DNA of 64,000 nucleotides, from the NCBI GenBank assembly GCA_028554755.1, contig JAPTOF010000002.1, positions 13,875,001-13,939,000 of the forward strand. The letters are read 5' to 3'. The notes beneath the pieces were generated by a model. That model saw nothing but the letters and a program-made list of their open reading frames with translations, made no database searches and was not told the origin of the DNA. The DNA comes from Cordia subcordata. Taxonomy: Eukaryota > Streptophyta > Magnoliopsida > Boraginales > Cordiaceae. Both the position numbers and the translations under genes were made by a program. Positions 12,023-20,183 of this stretch are shown one piece after another. The first letter of the stretch is position 1. The number at the start of each line of letters is the position of its first letter.

Positions 12023-12605
12023 ATGGCTCTCAGAAATACAACCAACGCTCTCCTCCCAAACAAGAACTTGTTTCAAGCCCAACAGAAACAACCACCTTTT
12101 TTTTTTATTACATTCCCTCCAAACCGCCAAACAAACTACGACCGTTGGATCATCCATAATCAAACCAATCTCAGCCGTCCATTCACCTGACCCATCAAAG
12201 GGCTCCATTAACTCCGACAGAACACCAAAGCCGGCTCCACCATCGGCCACCGCGGCCATGGCGGCGCCGGCGGTGTCAAACCCAGAAACCGTTCAAGGCA
12301 AATGGTCGTTAAACAGCTGGAAAACCAAGAAAGCTCTTCAGCTTCCTGAGTACCCAAGCAAAGAGAAGCTTGACAATGTCCTCAATACCCTCGAGGCTTT
12401 CCCGCCAATTGTCTTCGCCGGAGAAGCCAAAAGCCTCGAAGAGAGGCTCGGCGATGCCGCGATGGGCCGAGCATTCTTGCTTCAAGGTGGAGATTGTGCT
12501 GAGAGCTTCAAGGAGTTTAGCGCCATTAATATTAGAGACACTTTCAGGGTTGTTCTTCAAATGAGCGCTGTTTTGATGTTTGGTGGTCAAATGCCTGTTG
12601 TAAAG
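12023..12605 (+). CDS. DAHP synthase exon 1 (transit peptide frameshifted)
   Basis: The ATG at 12023 gives [15 protein letters not shown], like plant DAHP synthase transit peptides, but this frame stops at TGA (12188-12190). From about 12165 the next frame carries [12 protein letters not shown] and then the mature start, on to [18 protein letters not shown]. The shift is one extra base, most simply in the T10 run at 12097-12106: the exon is 583 nt, and 582 would be a whole number of codons. An in-frame internal ATG at 12258 would give a protein lacking the transit peptide. The donor after AAG is GTCAAA, a weak site. Confidence 0.85.
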
Positions 12606-12809
12606 GTCAAAGCTTTCACCTTTTACCTTTTTTTCTTACTTTGTAATCTTTTTCCTGTTTAGTTGTTTACATTTCTTTTCTGTTTTTCAATCATACATAT
12701 CAAAACCAGAGTCTTTTGTTTCCCTAGTTGATGTCAGCATGCCATTGGATTTGAATTTGCCTTTCTGGTTCTAATATTATATTGTTTTTACTGAATTGAT
12801 AAACAATTT

Positions 12810-13041
12810 GGACTTGTTTGGATTGGATTTTTTTTTTTCAAAAAACATATTGTTTTTTGTACAGCTTCTCGAAAAAAGAAGTATATTTTTGAGAATTCAA
12901 AATTTTGCCTCACGGAGAAGTTTTCTGTAAGAATTTCAGCTTTTTGAACTTCAATCCAAACACTAATTGCAAAAGAGTGGTTTTTTCATGAAAAAAAGTG
13001 TTTTCTTTTATTTTAGAAAAAAGGCTAATCCAAACATGCCC
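12810..13041. mobile_element. MITE in intron 1 of DAHP synthase
   Basis: The left end GGACTTGTTTGGATTGG mirrors the right end, whose complement is GGGCATGTTTGGATTAG. Interior A/T-rich tracts fold onto each other. It lies wholly within the 580-bp intron 1, away from both splice sites. Similar TTTGGATT..AATCCAAA edges recur elsewhere in the window. No clear target duplication was found. Confidence 0.6.
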
Positions 13042-13185
13042 TTATGTGTTATGTTAGAAAGATCTGAAATATGAATACTGGATATTGGGTAGTAGTATAT
13101 GTACGTTTGTTTTTTTTTTTTGGAGGTTAAGTTTATCTTTAGGACAAGAATAAATGGAAAATGGGGTATGCTAATTGATGTATAG

Positions 13186-13463
13186 GTGGGAAGAATGGCT
13201 GGTCAATTTGCAAAGCCAAGATCAGAGCCATTTGAGGAGAGGAATGGTGTGAAGTTGCCAAGTTACAGGGGAGACAACATAAATGGAGATGCATTTGATG
13301 CCAAATCGAGGATTCCTGATCCTCAAAGGATGATCAGAGCCTATTGTCAATCTGCAGCTACTTTGAACCTACTGAGGTCTTTCGCCTCCGGAGGTTTTTC
13401 AGCTATGCAGAGAGTTACTAAGTGGAACTTGGATTTCGCCGAGTATAGTGAACAAGGGGATAG
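13186..13463 (+). CDS. DAHP synthase exon 2
   Basis: The acceptor is TATAG and the donor GTAAGT. It encodes [18 protein letters not shown] through [12 protein letters not shown], closely matching plant DAHP synthases, including the [12 protein letters not shown] block with an active-site arginine. The frame is open, with the last codon split as AG|G across intron 2. Confidence 0.92.
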
Positions 13464-13845
13464 GTAAGTTTTCTGGTTTTTGTTTATCTCGGACGTGAAT
13501 TTTATATTTGGCTTGGCATGCCTAAACAAAGAGGCCAAAGATGTAGACACTTTCGCGCACTTCACTGTCTTCACGTAGTGTCTTTCTCTGCTTAGTGTTT
13601 GATGCATTCGCGTATCATGAAGCAGGTGATTGATTTTGAATCAAAAGGTGAAAAGGTCAAATTTGGTTGTCAATTTTTAGCCTCACAGTCGCTTTCTTAG
13701 AGACGTTTCACCCTTTTATGAATTAGTCTTTTCCAAACAATACGTGAAGTTAATTGGTTGACTGACTGGCCCTATAGGGAAACTGATTAAATTCTATTTC
13801 ATGAATAGATATTGACAGGATATTTTGTTTGTCTTTGCATGTTAG

Positions 13846-14122
13846 GTACCGCAAACTAGCTCACCGTGTTGATGAGGCCCTCGGGTTCATGGGTGCAGCT
13901 GGACTTACTAGGGATCATCCTGTAACAAAGACTACTGAATTCTGGACCTCACATGAATGCTTGCTCTTGCCTTATGAGCAGGCACTCACAAGACTGGACT
14001 CAACATCTGGCCTATACTATGACTGCTCCGCCCATTTCCTCTGGGTCGGGGGGCGAACGAGGCAGCTGGACGGTGCTCATGTCGAGTTTTTGAGAGGAGT
14101 GGCTAATCCTCTCGGTATCAAG
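13846..14122 (+). CDS. DAHP synthase exon 3, with a Glu to Gly change
   Basis: Begins with the G completing Arg, then [31 protein letters not shown] and [19 protein letters not shown]. At 14056-14061 the codons GGG GGG give WVGGRTRQ where the family has WVGERTRQ. The Arg next to the missing Glu belongs to the PEP-binding region in the bacterial class II enzyme, as I recall. The donor GTGACC is non-consensus beyond the GT. Confidence 0.92.
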
Positions 14123-14213
14123 GTGACCTTGATTTGGTCATAGCATTTCTCATTTCAATTTCAAATGATGAATAATATATTGTAGCTCAGGGAGAACTAA
14201 CTTCAATTGACAG

Positions 14214-14459
14214 GTGAGTGATAAGATGGATCCAAACGAGCTTGTCAAGCTCATCGACATTTTGAATCCTCAGAACAAGCCAGGAAGGATCACAATTATC
14301 ACGAGAATGGGAGCCGAGAACATGAGGGTCAAACTCCCTCACCTAATCAGGGCTGTGTGCAGGGCAGGGCAAATTGTTACGTGGGTCAGCGATCCTATGC
14401 ACGGAAACACCATTAAAGCCCCTTGCGGTCTAAAAACTCGCCCCTTCGATTCTATCAGG
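14214..14459 (+). CDS. DAHP synthase exon 4
   Basis: Encodes [18 protein letters not shown], the [18 protein letters not shown] block, [16 protein letters not shown] with the metal-ligand His, and KTRPFDSIR. The donor is GTAAGT at 14460. One likely odd residue: VCRAGQ, where plant enzymes have V(R)RAGQ. The intron to exon 3 is only 91 bp. Confidence 0.92.
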
Positions 14460-14969
14460 GTAAGTCCTACAATTATTGTTTACCTCTACGCGCTTTTGAT
14501 GGTAGTCTCAATAACTCACGAGGTAGAATTGAAGGATCAGATATCCATATGATGAGTAGAAGCTACTGAAATTAGTAATAAGATTGAGTGACTTTTGTGT
14601 CTTTGCATGATTGAAGTGAAGTAAAAGCTTCTAGGCACAATTAGGACAGTGATTTTCACTTAATCAAAATATATAATGACTATCACCTACCGAGATTAGG
14701 TTCGAGAAATAACCATCAGGATATTTGACAAATTTAATTATGCCAGTGTGAAATTTCCTAGTTGTTAGGTGCTAATGCATGTTTCTCATGGGTAATCTTG
14801 ACCCAAGGAAATATAGCAATATGATGTGGTATAATATGTTGTTCATTACAAACTCATTGTTCTGTTTGCATGCAGGCAGAGGTCAAAGCATTTTCTCTCT
14901 ACAAGCTTATACTTTTAGATGAGGTGGTGACTCTAACAATTACAAACTCATTGTTTTGTTTGCACGCAG

Positions 14970-14980
14970 GAGGAAGTTAA
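14970..14980 (+). CDS. DAHP synthase exon 5, 5' stub before insertion
   Basis: GAG GAA GTT AA, immediately after the second acceptor. The last five bases, GTTAA, are the copia target duplication and recur at 19866-19870. Reading on into the LTR adds six codons and ends at TGA (14997-14999). Confidence 0.8.
14976..14980 (+). other. Copia target-site duplication, left copy
   Basis: GTTAA directly before the 5' LTR, repeated at 19866-19870 directly after the 3' LTR. Confidence 0.9.
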
Positions 14981-15241
14981 TATTAGACTTGAGAGTTGAT
15001 GTTGTGTTCTGGTTGTAACTAATTCAGTTAGTTAGTTTGGTTGGTTAGTATTTGTTTATATTTAGGAGATTGCCAGCAGTGTATTTACTGTTTTGGAGAT
15101 AGATACAGATAGGTAGCTAGATTAGCTAGATAAGATATTCTCAGTTTTTGAATTTGTTTTTCTGTTAAAACACAACCTGTATAAATATGGTCAAGAGAAT
15201 GAATAAAAGAAAGGAAGGTTCTGAAAACATAGAACTTTTCA
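14981..15241 (+). repeat. 5' LTR of the copia element
   Basis: 261 bp, TATTAG..TTTTCA. A TATA box, TATAAATA, lies at 15180-15187 and an AATAAA at 15202-15207, so transcripts entering from DAHP synthase could be polyadenylated here. TAGCTAGAT is present twice in tandem; the 3' LTR has it once, which explains the 9-bp length difference. Confidence 0.93.
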
Positions 15242-15253
15242 TGGTATCAGAGC
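15242..15253 (+). other. Primer binding site, initiator Met tRNA type
   Basis: TGGTATCAGAGC directly abuts the 5' LTR. It is complementary to the 3' end of plant initiator methionine tRNA and is the usual copia primer site. Confidence 0.92.
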
Positions 15254-15294
15254 AGTCAGAACATTGATTGGCTTCTGAAACTGCAAATACCAAA

Positions 15295-15785
15295 ATGAGT
15301 GAAGCCAAGAAATCAGTGTCTCCATACACCTTGTCTTCAAATGACAATCCTGGAAACGTCATAACTCATGTGCAGCTGAGAGGGGAAAACTACGATGAAT
15401 GGGCTCGAGCAATCAGAACTGCATTGCGAGCCAAGAAGAAATTCGGTTTCATTGATGGAACTGTGGATCGAACCGGATGAAGATCTTTGATGAATTGGAA
15501 GATTGGTGGACAATAAACTCTATGATTGTGTCATGGATCTTGAATACGATCGAACCGACGGTGAGATCTACCCTGACACACATGGAGATAGCGAAAGATC
15601 TTTGGGAAGACATTAGAGATTGTTTTTCGGTCAGTGATGGAGCACGAATACAGCAGCTCAAAGCAGAGCTCGCTAATTGCAGGCAACAAGGTGCTTCACT
15701 TCTAACTTATTATGCAAAATTGAAACAGTTGTGGGAAGAGTTGGCAAATTATGATGTGGTTTCAGCGTGTCAGTGGGGGATGTAA
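15295..15785 (+). pseudogene. Copia gag N-terminal region, frameshifted
   Basis: The ATG at 15295 opens MSEAKKSVSPYTLSSNDNPG and the capsid-like block LRGENYDEWARAIRTALRAK. This frame stops at 15477-15479. The next frame resumes with DELEDWWTINSMIVSWIL and KDLWEDIRDCFSVSDG up to LKQLWEELANYD, then ends at 15783-15785. Gag then continues in a third piece merged with pol (CKCDIAAKLNKKREEEKLHQ). Two frameshifts, near 15475 and near 15770, break it. This is a UBN2/retrotransposon gag-type capsid. Confidence 0.85.
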
Positions 15786-18700
15786 ATGTGATATTGCAGC
15801 CAAGTTGAATAAGAAACGTGAGGAAGAAAAACTTCATCAGTTTCTTATGGGTGTGGACGATGCATATAGAGTGGTTCGATCGAATATTCTGAGCACTACT
15901 CCACTGCCTAGTGTGAGCAAGGCATATTCATTGCTTTGCCAAGAAGAAAGAGTTAGAAGCGTTTCAGTCAGCAAAGAAGTGAAGGGAGAGACAGTCAGCT
16001 TTGTTGCCAACATGGAAACGAAGGACAGAAGTGTTATCTGTAAGCATTGTAACAAAGAAGGACATGAAGCTGATGGTTGTTTCCAACTAATTGGGCACCC
16101 TGATTGGTGGGGAGACAGACCCAAAGGACCAGCTCGTGGTAAAGGAAGACAGAGTGGAGGCAGAGGACGAGGAAAGCAAATGGGACGTGGAACCAATAGT
16201 GCACGAGTTAATGCTGCACATAAAATTGAGGAAGCCGGTGAAGAGTTGAGGAAGGTTGCAATTCCTGGTGACTTGACGAGCGAGCAATGGGAAGCGGTAC
16301 TGAGTTTGGTTGGCAAAGGCAAAACAGGAAGTAGTGAGAAAATGACTGGTAAGAAAACTACAAATTGGATAATTGACTCAGGTGCCACGCAACATATGAC
16401 AGGAAATTCACATTGCTTGAATAATTTGACGAAGATACTAGGCTGCCCGATAGGCTTACCTAATGGAAATCAAGTCCTAGCATTGCAAGAAGGATCAATT
16501 CATTTGACAAAGAGCATGAAAGTGGAAAATGTTCTTCATGCTCCTGGATTGAAATACAACTTAGTTTCTGTGCCACAATTGATTGATGAGCTGAAGTGTA
16601 ATGTGATTTTCACTGACAAGTTTTGTTTAATACAGGACCGCACTTCGAGGATGGTGATTGAAGCGGGTGAACGATGCAAGGGGCTATACTATGTCAAGGA
16701 GTCACCAGTTCAAGCATTCAGTGCAGAGACAGTAACGGTGAATGACCTGTGGCATAAAAGGATGGGACATCCATCTTCTAGTGTAGTAAGCATAATTTTT
16801 GGTAGTAGAAATCTGAATTCGAATAAAGATTGTGATGTATGTTTCAAGGCTCAGCAAACTAGAGAAGTGTTTTATTCTAGTGAAAGCAAAGCTGATGAAA
16901 TTTTTGAACTTATTCATTGTGATTTATGGGGACCATATCGAGTTTCTAGTTCATGCAATGCATCATATTTTCTTACAATTGTCGATGATGCTTCTCGTTG
17001 TGTATGGATATACTTGTTGATTGATAAAGCTGAGGTAGGAAAAATTTTACAACATTTTATAATGATGATTAAAAGGCAATTTGATAAGAATGTTAAAATG
17101 GTGAGAAGCGACAATGGTGCTGAATTCACAGGAATGAGAAATTACTTCCTCGAAACTGGAATAATTCATCAAACTTCGTGTATCGGAACACCACAACAAA
17201 ATGGGCAAGTAGAAAGGAAGCATCGCCACATCCTCAATGCAGCAAGAGCTCTGCGATTCCAAGCTAATCTCCCAATAGAATTCTGGGGTGAGTGCGTGTT
17301 GACAGCCGGGTACTTGATCAATCGAACTCCCTCCTCAATACTAAGTGGCAAGACACCTTATGAATTTCTGTATGGAAAGTTGCCTCACTATGATCACATC
17401 CGTACATTTGGGTGTCTGTGTTATGCAAAGACCTTGAATCGAGAGAGAGATAAATTTGCTAGCAGAAGTAGTCGGTGTATGTTTGTGGGATATCCATTTA
17501 GTCAGAAAGGGTGGCGTTTGTATGATTTGGAAACTGGGAAATACTTCGTCTCCAGAGACGTGGTCTTTTGTGAAGATAAGTTTCCTTATGCAGTTGAAGC
17601 AGCTCACGACAGTCTGCCCACTTCCAAACCAAGTCCAACATTTGAATGCTTCACAGAGGGAGATGAAAATTTGAAGGACTATGCAGTCGATGTCATAGAT
17701 CATGATCGTACGCATCAGAACGATAATGAAGTGAGGGAGGGAGAGCTTACGATCATGCCCAGGCAAGTAAATGAAGAAGCACTAGCAAAATTAACTGAGC
17801 TTGAACATGGAGATGTTACTGTTGAACCTGAGTCGGCAACAGTAGAAGCACCAAAAGAAGTAACTGAACTTGGACGTAGTCTTCGATCCAAGCAAGTTTC
17901 TGCTAAGCTGAAAGATTTTGTGACATATGCTGCTCAAGGTGTACGCCCCTATGCAAGTTCAACCAAACCAGTCCCATTCTCTGGTATGTCCTATGACTTG
18001 TCAAAGTATGTGAACTACAGTAATTTCTCATCAAAACATCAAGTTTTTTTGGCAGCCATAACTACAAATGAAGAACCAAAATTTTATCATCAAGCTATGA
18101 AGGATGTACGATGGCAAGAAGCTATGAAAAAGGAGATAGCAACGCTGGAGCAGAATGGAACATGGGTTGTAACCGATTTGCCGAAAGGGAAGAAAGCCAT
18201 CGGGAGTAAATGGATATACAAAATCAAATACAACTCTGATGGAACAATAGAACGCTACAAGGCACGCCTTGTAGTGCTTGGAAACAGTCAAGTTGAAGGA
18301 ATAGATTACAACGAGACATTTGCACCAGTTGCGAATATGGTCACAATACGCACTTTCCTCTCTGTAGCGGTAGCAAAGGGATGGGAACTTCATCAAATGG
18401 ATGTGCACAATGCCTTTCTTCATGGAGAATTAGCTGAAGAAGTATATATGAAGATGCCTCCAGGTTTCCGTACCTCAAAATCTGAGAAAGTTTGTCGACT
18501 AAAGAAGTCTCTTTATGGTTTACAACAAGCACCGCGGTGTTGGTTTGCCAAGTTGGCTAATGCGCTGAAACGGTATGGGTTCATTCAGTCTCATTCTGAC
18601 TATTCGCTGTTTACACTAATTCAAGGAGAAAATTATTTGGTTGTTCTTGTGTATGTTGATGATCTGGTTATTGGTGGGAATAAATCAGACATGATTATCA

Positions 18701-19293
18701 AATTTAAGTCATATTTGAGTAAATGCTTTCATATGAAGGATTTGGGTGTTTTGAAGTATTTCCTGGGAATTGAAGTAGCACGGAATGACGTAGGAATTTT
18801 TCTTTGCCAGCGGAAATATGCATTGGATATTGTTCATGAGACTGGACTATTAGGTGCTAAACCATCTCATTTTCCTATGGAGCAGAACCATCATCTTGCT
18901 TTGGCCAAGGGAGAATTGATGCAAGATTCTGAAAAATATCGACGGTTGATCAGGAGATTGATATATTTAAGTCTTACCCGTCCTGAGATCACTTACAGTG
19001 TTCATATTCTAGCTCAATTTTTGCAACAGCCAAGGGAAGAGCATTGGGAAGCTGCATTGCGTGTCGTTCGATATTTAAAAGGTAGTCCTGGACAAGGTAT
19101 TCTTCTCAAAGCTGATTGTGATCTCAAGCTTCAAGCGTATTGTGACTCGGATTGGGGTGGTTGTCCATTGACTCGACGGTCTCTTATAGGCTATTTCATT
19201 TTTCTCGGAGGATCACCTATCTCATGGAAGACTAGGAAACAACATACAGTTTCTCGATCTTCGGCTGAAGCAGAGTATCGCTCGATGGTGTGA
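15751..19293 (+). CDS. Copia gag C-terminus and pol polyprotein
   Basis: 1,180 codons without a stop. Domains in order: gag C-terminus; zinc knuckle C-KH-C-NKEG-H-EADG-C at 16039-16080, followed by an Arg/Gly-rich tail; aspartic protease with IIDSGATQHM near 16366; GAG-pre-integrase with LWHKRMGHP near 16750; integrase core with HCDLWGPY, the DNGAEF Asp region near 17110 and GTPQQNGQVERKHR near 17188; reverse transcriptase with GIDYNETFAPVA and the YVDDL active site at about 18652; and the RNase H start with YCDSDWGG and SRSSAEAEYRSM. The frame ends at TGA 19291-19293, before the last RNase H motifs. The true start is upstream in gag, so the first codons here are not a real start. Confidence 0.92.
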   Translation: MMWFQRVSGGCKCDIAAKLNKKREEEKLHQFLMGVDDAYRVVRSNILSTTPLPSVSKAYSLLCQEERVRSVSVSKEVKGETVSFVANMETKDRSVICKHCNKEGHEADGCFQLIGHPDWWGDRPKGPARGKGRQSGGRGRGKQMGRGTNSARVNAAHKIEEAGEELRKVAIPGDLTSEQWEAVLSLVGKGKTGSSEKMTGKKTTNWIIDSGATQHMTGNSHCLNNLTKILGCPIGLPNGNQVLALQEGSIHLTKSMKVENVLHAPGLKYNLVSVPQLIDELKCNVIFTDKFCLIQDRTSRMVIEAGERCKGLYYVKESPVQAFSAETVTVNDLWHKRMGHPSSSVVSIIFGSRNLNSNKDCDVCFKAQQTREVFYSSESKADEIFELIHCDLWGPYRVSSSCNASYFLTIVDDASRCVWIYLLIDKAEVGKILQHFIMMIKRQFDKNVKMVRSDNGAEFTGMRNYFLETGIIHQTSCIGTPQQNGQVERKHRHILNAARALRFQANLPIEFWGECVLTAGYLINRTPSSILSGKTPYEFLYGKLPHYDHIRTFGCLCYAKTLNRERDKFASRSSRCMFVGYPFSQKGWRLYDLETGKYFVSRDVVFCEDKFPYAVEAAHDSLPTSKPSPTFECFTEGDENLKDYAVDVIDHDRTHQNDNEVREGELTIMPRQVNEEALAKLTELEHGDVTVEPESATVEAPKEVTELGRSLRSKQVSAKLKDFVTYAAQGVRPYASSTKPVPFSGMSYDLSKYVNYSNFSSKHQVFLAAITTNEEPKFYHQAMKDVRWQEAMKKEIATLEQNGTWVVTDLPKGKKAIGSKWIYKIKYNSDGTIERYKARLVVLGNSQVEGIDYNETFAPVANMVTIRTFLSVAVAKGWELHQMDVHNAFLHGELAEEVYMKMPPGFRTSKSEKVCRLKKSLYGLQQAPRCWFAKLANALKRYGFIQSHSDYSLFTLIQGENYLVVLVYVDDLVIGGNKSDMIIKFKSYLSKCFHMKDLGVLKYFLGIEVARNDVGIFLCQRKYALDIVHETGLLGAKPSHFPMEQNHHLALAKGELMQDSEKYRRLIRRLIYLSLTRPEITYSVHILAQFLQQPREEHWEAALRVVRYLKGSPGQGILLKADCDLKLQAYCDSDWGGCPLTRRSLIGYFIFLGGSPISWKTRKQHTVSRSSAEAEYRSMV

Positions 19294-19606
19294 CCGTTTG
19301 TGAACTCAAATGGCTCCAAAGCTTGTTGTGACTTTAGGCGTGCATCAGGATGGACCAATTTCTCTATTTTGTGATAGTCAAGCAGCAATGCATATTGCTG
19401 CGAATCCAGTCTTCCACGAGCGCACCAAACACATCGAAGTTGACTGTCATTTTGTGAGAGATGAAATAAAGAATGGGTTGATTGCTACAACTTATGTTCG
19501 TAGTGGTGATCAATTAGCTGATGTATTCACCAAAGCCTTGGGACGGGATCGATTTGAATTTCTTCTTCGCAAATTGGGCGTTCGAAATCCTCACGCTCCA
19601 ACTTGA
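19290..19606 (+). pseudogene. Copia RNase H C-terminus, out of frame
   Basis: After the stop at 19291, the short bridging segment [12 protein letters not shown] is readable in one frame. The rest, [20 protein letters not shown] through [14 protein letters not shown] and [12 protein letters not shown], lies in another frame from about 19320 to the TGA at 19604-19606. At least two small indels lie between 19288 and 19325. These are the standard copia RNase H closing motifs. Confidence 0.88.
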
Positions 19607-19613
19607 GGGAGGG
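19603..19613 (+). other. Polypurine tract
   Basis: TTGAGGGAGGG directly before the 3' LTR start at 19614 is the plus-strand priming site. Confidence 0.85.
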
Positions 19614-19865
19614 TATTAGAGTTAAGAGTTGATGTTGTGTTCTGGTTGTAACTAATTCAGTTAGTTAGTTTGGTTGGTTAGTATTTGTTTATATTTAGGA
19701 GACTGCCAGCAGTGTATTTACTGTTTTGGAGATAAATACAGATAGGTAGCTAGATAAGATATTCTCAGTTTTTGAATTTGTTTTTCTGTTAAAACACAAC
19801 CTGTATAAATATGGTCAAGAGAATGAATAAAAGAAAGGAAGGTTCTGAAAACACAGAACTTTTCA
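19614..19865 (+). repeat. 3' LTR of the copia element
   Basis: 252 bp. It is the same as the 5' LTR except for five substitutions and loss of one TAGCTAGAT copy. It contains TATAAATA at 19804-19811 and AATAAA at 19826-19831. Its TATA box points toward the detached exon 5 remainder, so transcription into it is possible. Confidence 0.93.
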
Positions 19866-20111
19866 GTTAAAGCATTTTTTGACGTGCACGGTCAAGAAGG
19901 AAGCCATCCCGGAGGAGTCCATCTAGAAATGACCTGCCAAAATGTGACGGAGTGCATTGGTGGATCGCGAACTGTGACATTCGATGACCTGAGCTCGCGC
20001 TACCAAACCCATTGCGACCCCAGGCTCAATGCCTCTCAGTCCCTTGAGCTTGCATTTACCATCGCAGAGCGTCTTAGGAAGAGGAGGGTTGCATCCCAGT
20101 TCTTGTTTTAG
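19866..20111 (+). CDS. DAHP synthase exon 5, 3' remainder
   Basis: Starts with the second GTTAA target copy. From 19872 the host frame reads [55 protein letters not shown] and [14 protein letters not shown], ending in TAG at 20109-20111. It carries two metal-binding positions of the enzyme (Glu in VHLEM, Asp in CDPRLN). MTCQNVTEC has Cys where the family has Gly. Confidence 0.9.
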   Translation, partial: VKAFFDVHGQEGSHPGGVHLEMTCQNVTECIGGSRTVTFDDLSSRYQTHCDPRLNASQSLELAFTIAERLRKRRVASQFLF

Positions 20112-20177
20112 GGGGCTTTAAAACGTGTAGATAGCTTAATAACTGCCCACTGCATCTTGTTAATCAATATTCCCTAT

Positions 20178-20183
20178 AATAAA
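20178..20183 (+). terminator. Polyadenylation signal of DAHP synthase
   Basis: AATAAA 67 bases after the stop codon; plausible for the host gene's 3' end. Confidence 0.55.

Larger units (their letters stand above)
14845..14980 (+). repeat. 94-bp tandem duplication of the intron 4 acceptor
   Basis: The block ATTACAAACTCATTG..TTTGCA(T/C)GCAG plus the first exon codons occurs twice, 94 bp apart (acceptors ending at 14875 and 14969). The first copy reads A-E-V-K-A-F, the family's usual residues, but then diverges to SLYKL. The second reads E-E-V and, after removal of the copia element, continues K-A-F-F-D-V-H. Only the second copy keeps the exon 5 frame; the first meets a TAA at 14978-14980. Confidence 0.8.
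14981..19865 (+). mobile_element. Ty1/copia LTR retrotransposon in DAHP synthase exon 5
   Basis: A 4,885-bp element with a 261-bp 5' LTR, initiator-Met tRNA primer site, gag-pol, polypurine tract and a 252-bp 3' LTR, flanked by GTTAA on both sides. Domain order (protease, integrase, reverse transcriptase, RNase H) is the copia order. Both LTRs begin TATTAG and end TTTTCA, so the termini are TA..CA rather than TG..CA. The LTRs differ by five substitutions and one 9-bp indel, which implies a recent insertion. Frameshifts in gag and near the end of RNase H suggest this copy could not supply all its own proteins, unless they are sequencing errors. It lies in the same orientation as the host gene. 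Confidence 0.96.
12023..20111 (+). pseudogene. Class II DAHP synthase, plastid-type, disrupted by copia insertion
   Basis: This encodes 3-deoxy-D-arabino-heptulosonate 7-phosphate synthase, the first shikimate-pathway enzyme, which condenses PEP with erythrose 4-phosphate in plastids. Exons are 12023-12605, 13186-13463, 13846-14122, 14214-14459 and 14970-14980 joined to 19871-20111. Without the inserted element and one extra T the total would be about 544 residues, normal for plants. Metal-site motifs of the family are visible: [21 protein letters not shown] and HCDPRLN. Three defects are seen. A 10-T run puts the MALRNTT start out of frame with the rest of exon 1. A copia element splits exon 5, so the reading frame stops in the LTR (TGA at 14997) and the VHLEM and CDPRLN motifs are lost. 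Conserved residues are also changed (WVGGRTRQ for [17 protein letters not shown] for MTGQNVTEC). The family is certain; loss of function is a strong inference. Confidence 0.93.

Noticed and set aside
11668..12259. Minus-strand open frames rich in Cys, Val and Phe opposite the DAHP synthase leader
   Set aside because: They are the complement of a CA-rich leader and of exon 1; the composition is purely a repeat effect.
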